This document shows positions 63,529-64,000 of a stretch of 64,000 bases of DNA, piece by piece. The DNA is from Flectonema sp. DT1601 (taxonomy: Eukaryota > Euglenozoa > Diplonemea > Diplonemida > Diplonemidae): assembly GCA_964019425.1 (NCBI GenBank), contig OZ025856.1:558001-622000 (forward strand). Reading direction: 5' to 3'. Every line of letters starts with the position of its first letter. Within the stretch, counting starts at the first letter, position 1. The notes below the pieces were generated by a model. That model worked only from the letters and a program-made list of their open reading frames with translations. It was not told the DNA's origin and did not search any database. The position numbers were made by a program, and so were the translations under genes.

Positions 63529-63592
63529 AATGCCCTCACCCAGGATCGAACTGGACGGTTTACAGCCATTTTGGATTTTGTAATGAATGGTT
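63529..63592 (-). tRNA. tRNA-like remnant on the minus strand
   Basis: Read on the minus strand, a good T arm (tccag ttcgatc ctggg) is followed by tgagggca and a T run, as for a Pol III gene. An upstream ctgtaaa would make a Tyr-type (GTA) anticodon loop. The spacing is too short for a variable loop and no matching 5' acceptor is visible, so it is at best a deleted tRNA or a tRNA-derived repeat. Confidence 0.25.
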
Positions 63593-63668
63593 AGTTCTGA
63601 AACTATTTTGTGTAGGAAGACCCCTTTACCCAAAAAAAAATGAAATCAAAGATTGCTTTTATTTATTT

Positions 63669-64000
63669 AGGGACCACACAAAATGCCGCGGCGGTCTCGG
63701 ACGGCTGCGGCTGACAAAAAATTGTAGGGATGAAGCAAGAGGACGACCAGCTAACCGGACGCTCTCTAGCAAACAAAGGAACAAGCTTGCTCACACAATC
63801 AACGGAAATGGGCCTAAGATAGAAGAAAGGGAAAGGCTGGACCGAGACAACACCCGGGTAGACCGGGGAGAAACGAGGAAGAAACCGGCAGAGAGGAGAC
63901 TCAAGAAGCAGCAAGAGGACCAGGAAGAGAGGAAGGAGCTGCTCAGCAAACATGAGCTCCTTGAAGCACAACAAAAGAAGCGGACGAGCAGCACAGGCAG
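63669..64000 (+). CDS. Partial highly charged open frame, runs off the right edge
   Basis: One frame is open to the window end and rich in Arg, Lys, Glu and Gln (KKQQEDQEERKELLSKHELL), typical of a coiled coil. Base composition is more GC-rich than the spacer. There is no ATG in this frame; the ATG at 63682, placed after a pyrimidine tract and AG, lies in another frame that closes quickly. It could be the start of a host gene or of another retroelement ORF1. Confidence 0.35.

Overview
The window reads as nuclear DNA of a kinetoplastid-like euglenozoan, possibly a bodonid; the exact lineage cannot be named from the sequence. Four signs point this way. The convincing genes all lie on the + strand. 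Most have a pyrimidine-rich tract and AG 15-50 bases before the ATG, as expected for spliced-leader addition. Protein families include retrotransposon hot spot (RHS) proteins and metacaspase-like proteins. The mobile elements are an Ingi/L1Tc-like LINE carrying a 2A motif and a VIPER/TATE-like tyrosine-recombinase retrotransposon. TGA, TAA and TAG all act as stops.

Layout. 1-5.55 kb: AT-rich spacer with long A and T runs, a 20-bp minisatellite and an inverted pair of short interspersed repeats. 5.55-9.66 kb: three tandem ~1.52-kb units, each with a gene for a small secreted cysteine-containing protein; units 1 and 2 end in the copied first codons of the next gene. 9.66-11.55 kb: two unrecognised genes (333 aa, and a 203-aa protein with two membrane segments). 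11.55-15.25 kb: spacer. 15.36-21.36 kb: an apparently full-length LINE whose ORF1 and ORF2 share one frame, separated by a single UGA and a 2A motif. 21.4-35.5 kb: mostly gene-free, with a tRNA-like stretch, a 1.6-kb unit bounded by 352-bp direct repeats, a strong hairpin, another short interspersed repeat and 11 kb of homopolymer-rich spacer. 35.5-40.5 kb: a 1509-aa protein with four metacaspase-like domains and a PDZ domain, then a twin CX9C protein. 40.5-63.4 kb: an RHS cluster with copy A, a 3' copy fragment A', the DIRS-like element, copy B (over 99% like A through most of its length), broken copy C joined to a Penelope-like RT fragment, an HNH nuclease fragment and a divergent RHS gene D. 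The right edge cuts a charged open frame.

The main points of interest are: the four-domain metacaspase-like PDZ protein, in which no domain keeps the full His/Cys dyad; the LINE arrangement, which seems to need stop read-through followed by 2A skipping to make an endonuclease-containing ORF2; an apparent conserved cis-intron in RHS genes; a swapped RHS C-terminal tail; and several short dispersed repeat families (SINE-like, a ~45-bp repeat, and RHS flank modules) that link otherwise unrelated parts of the window.
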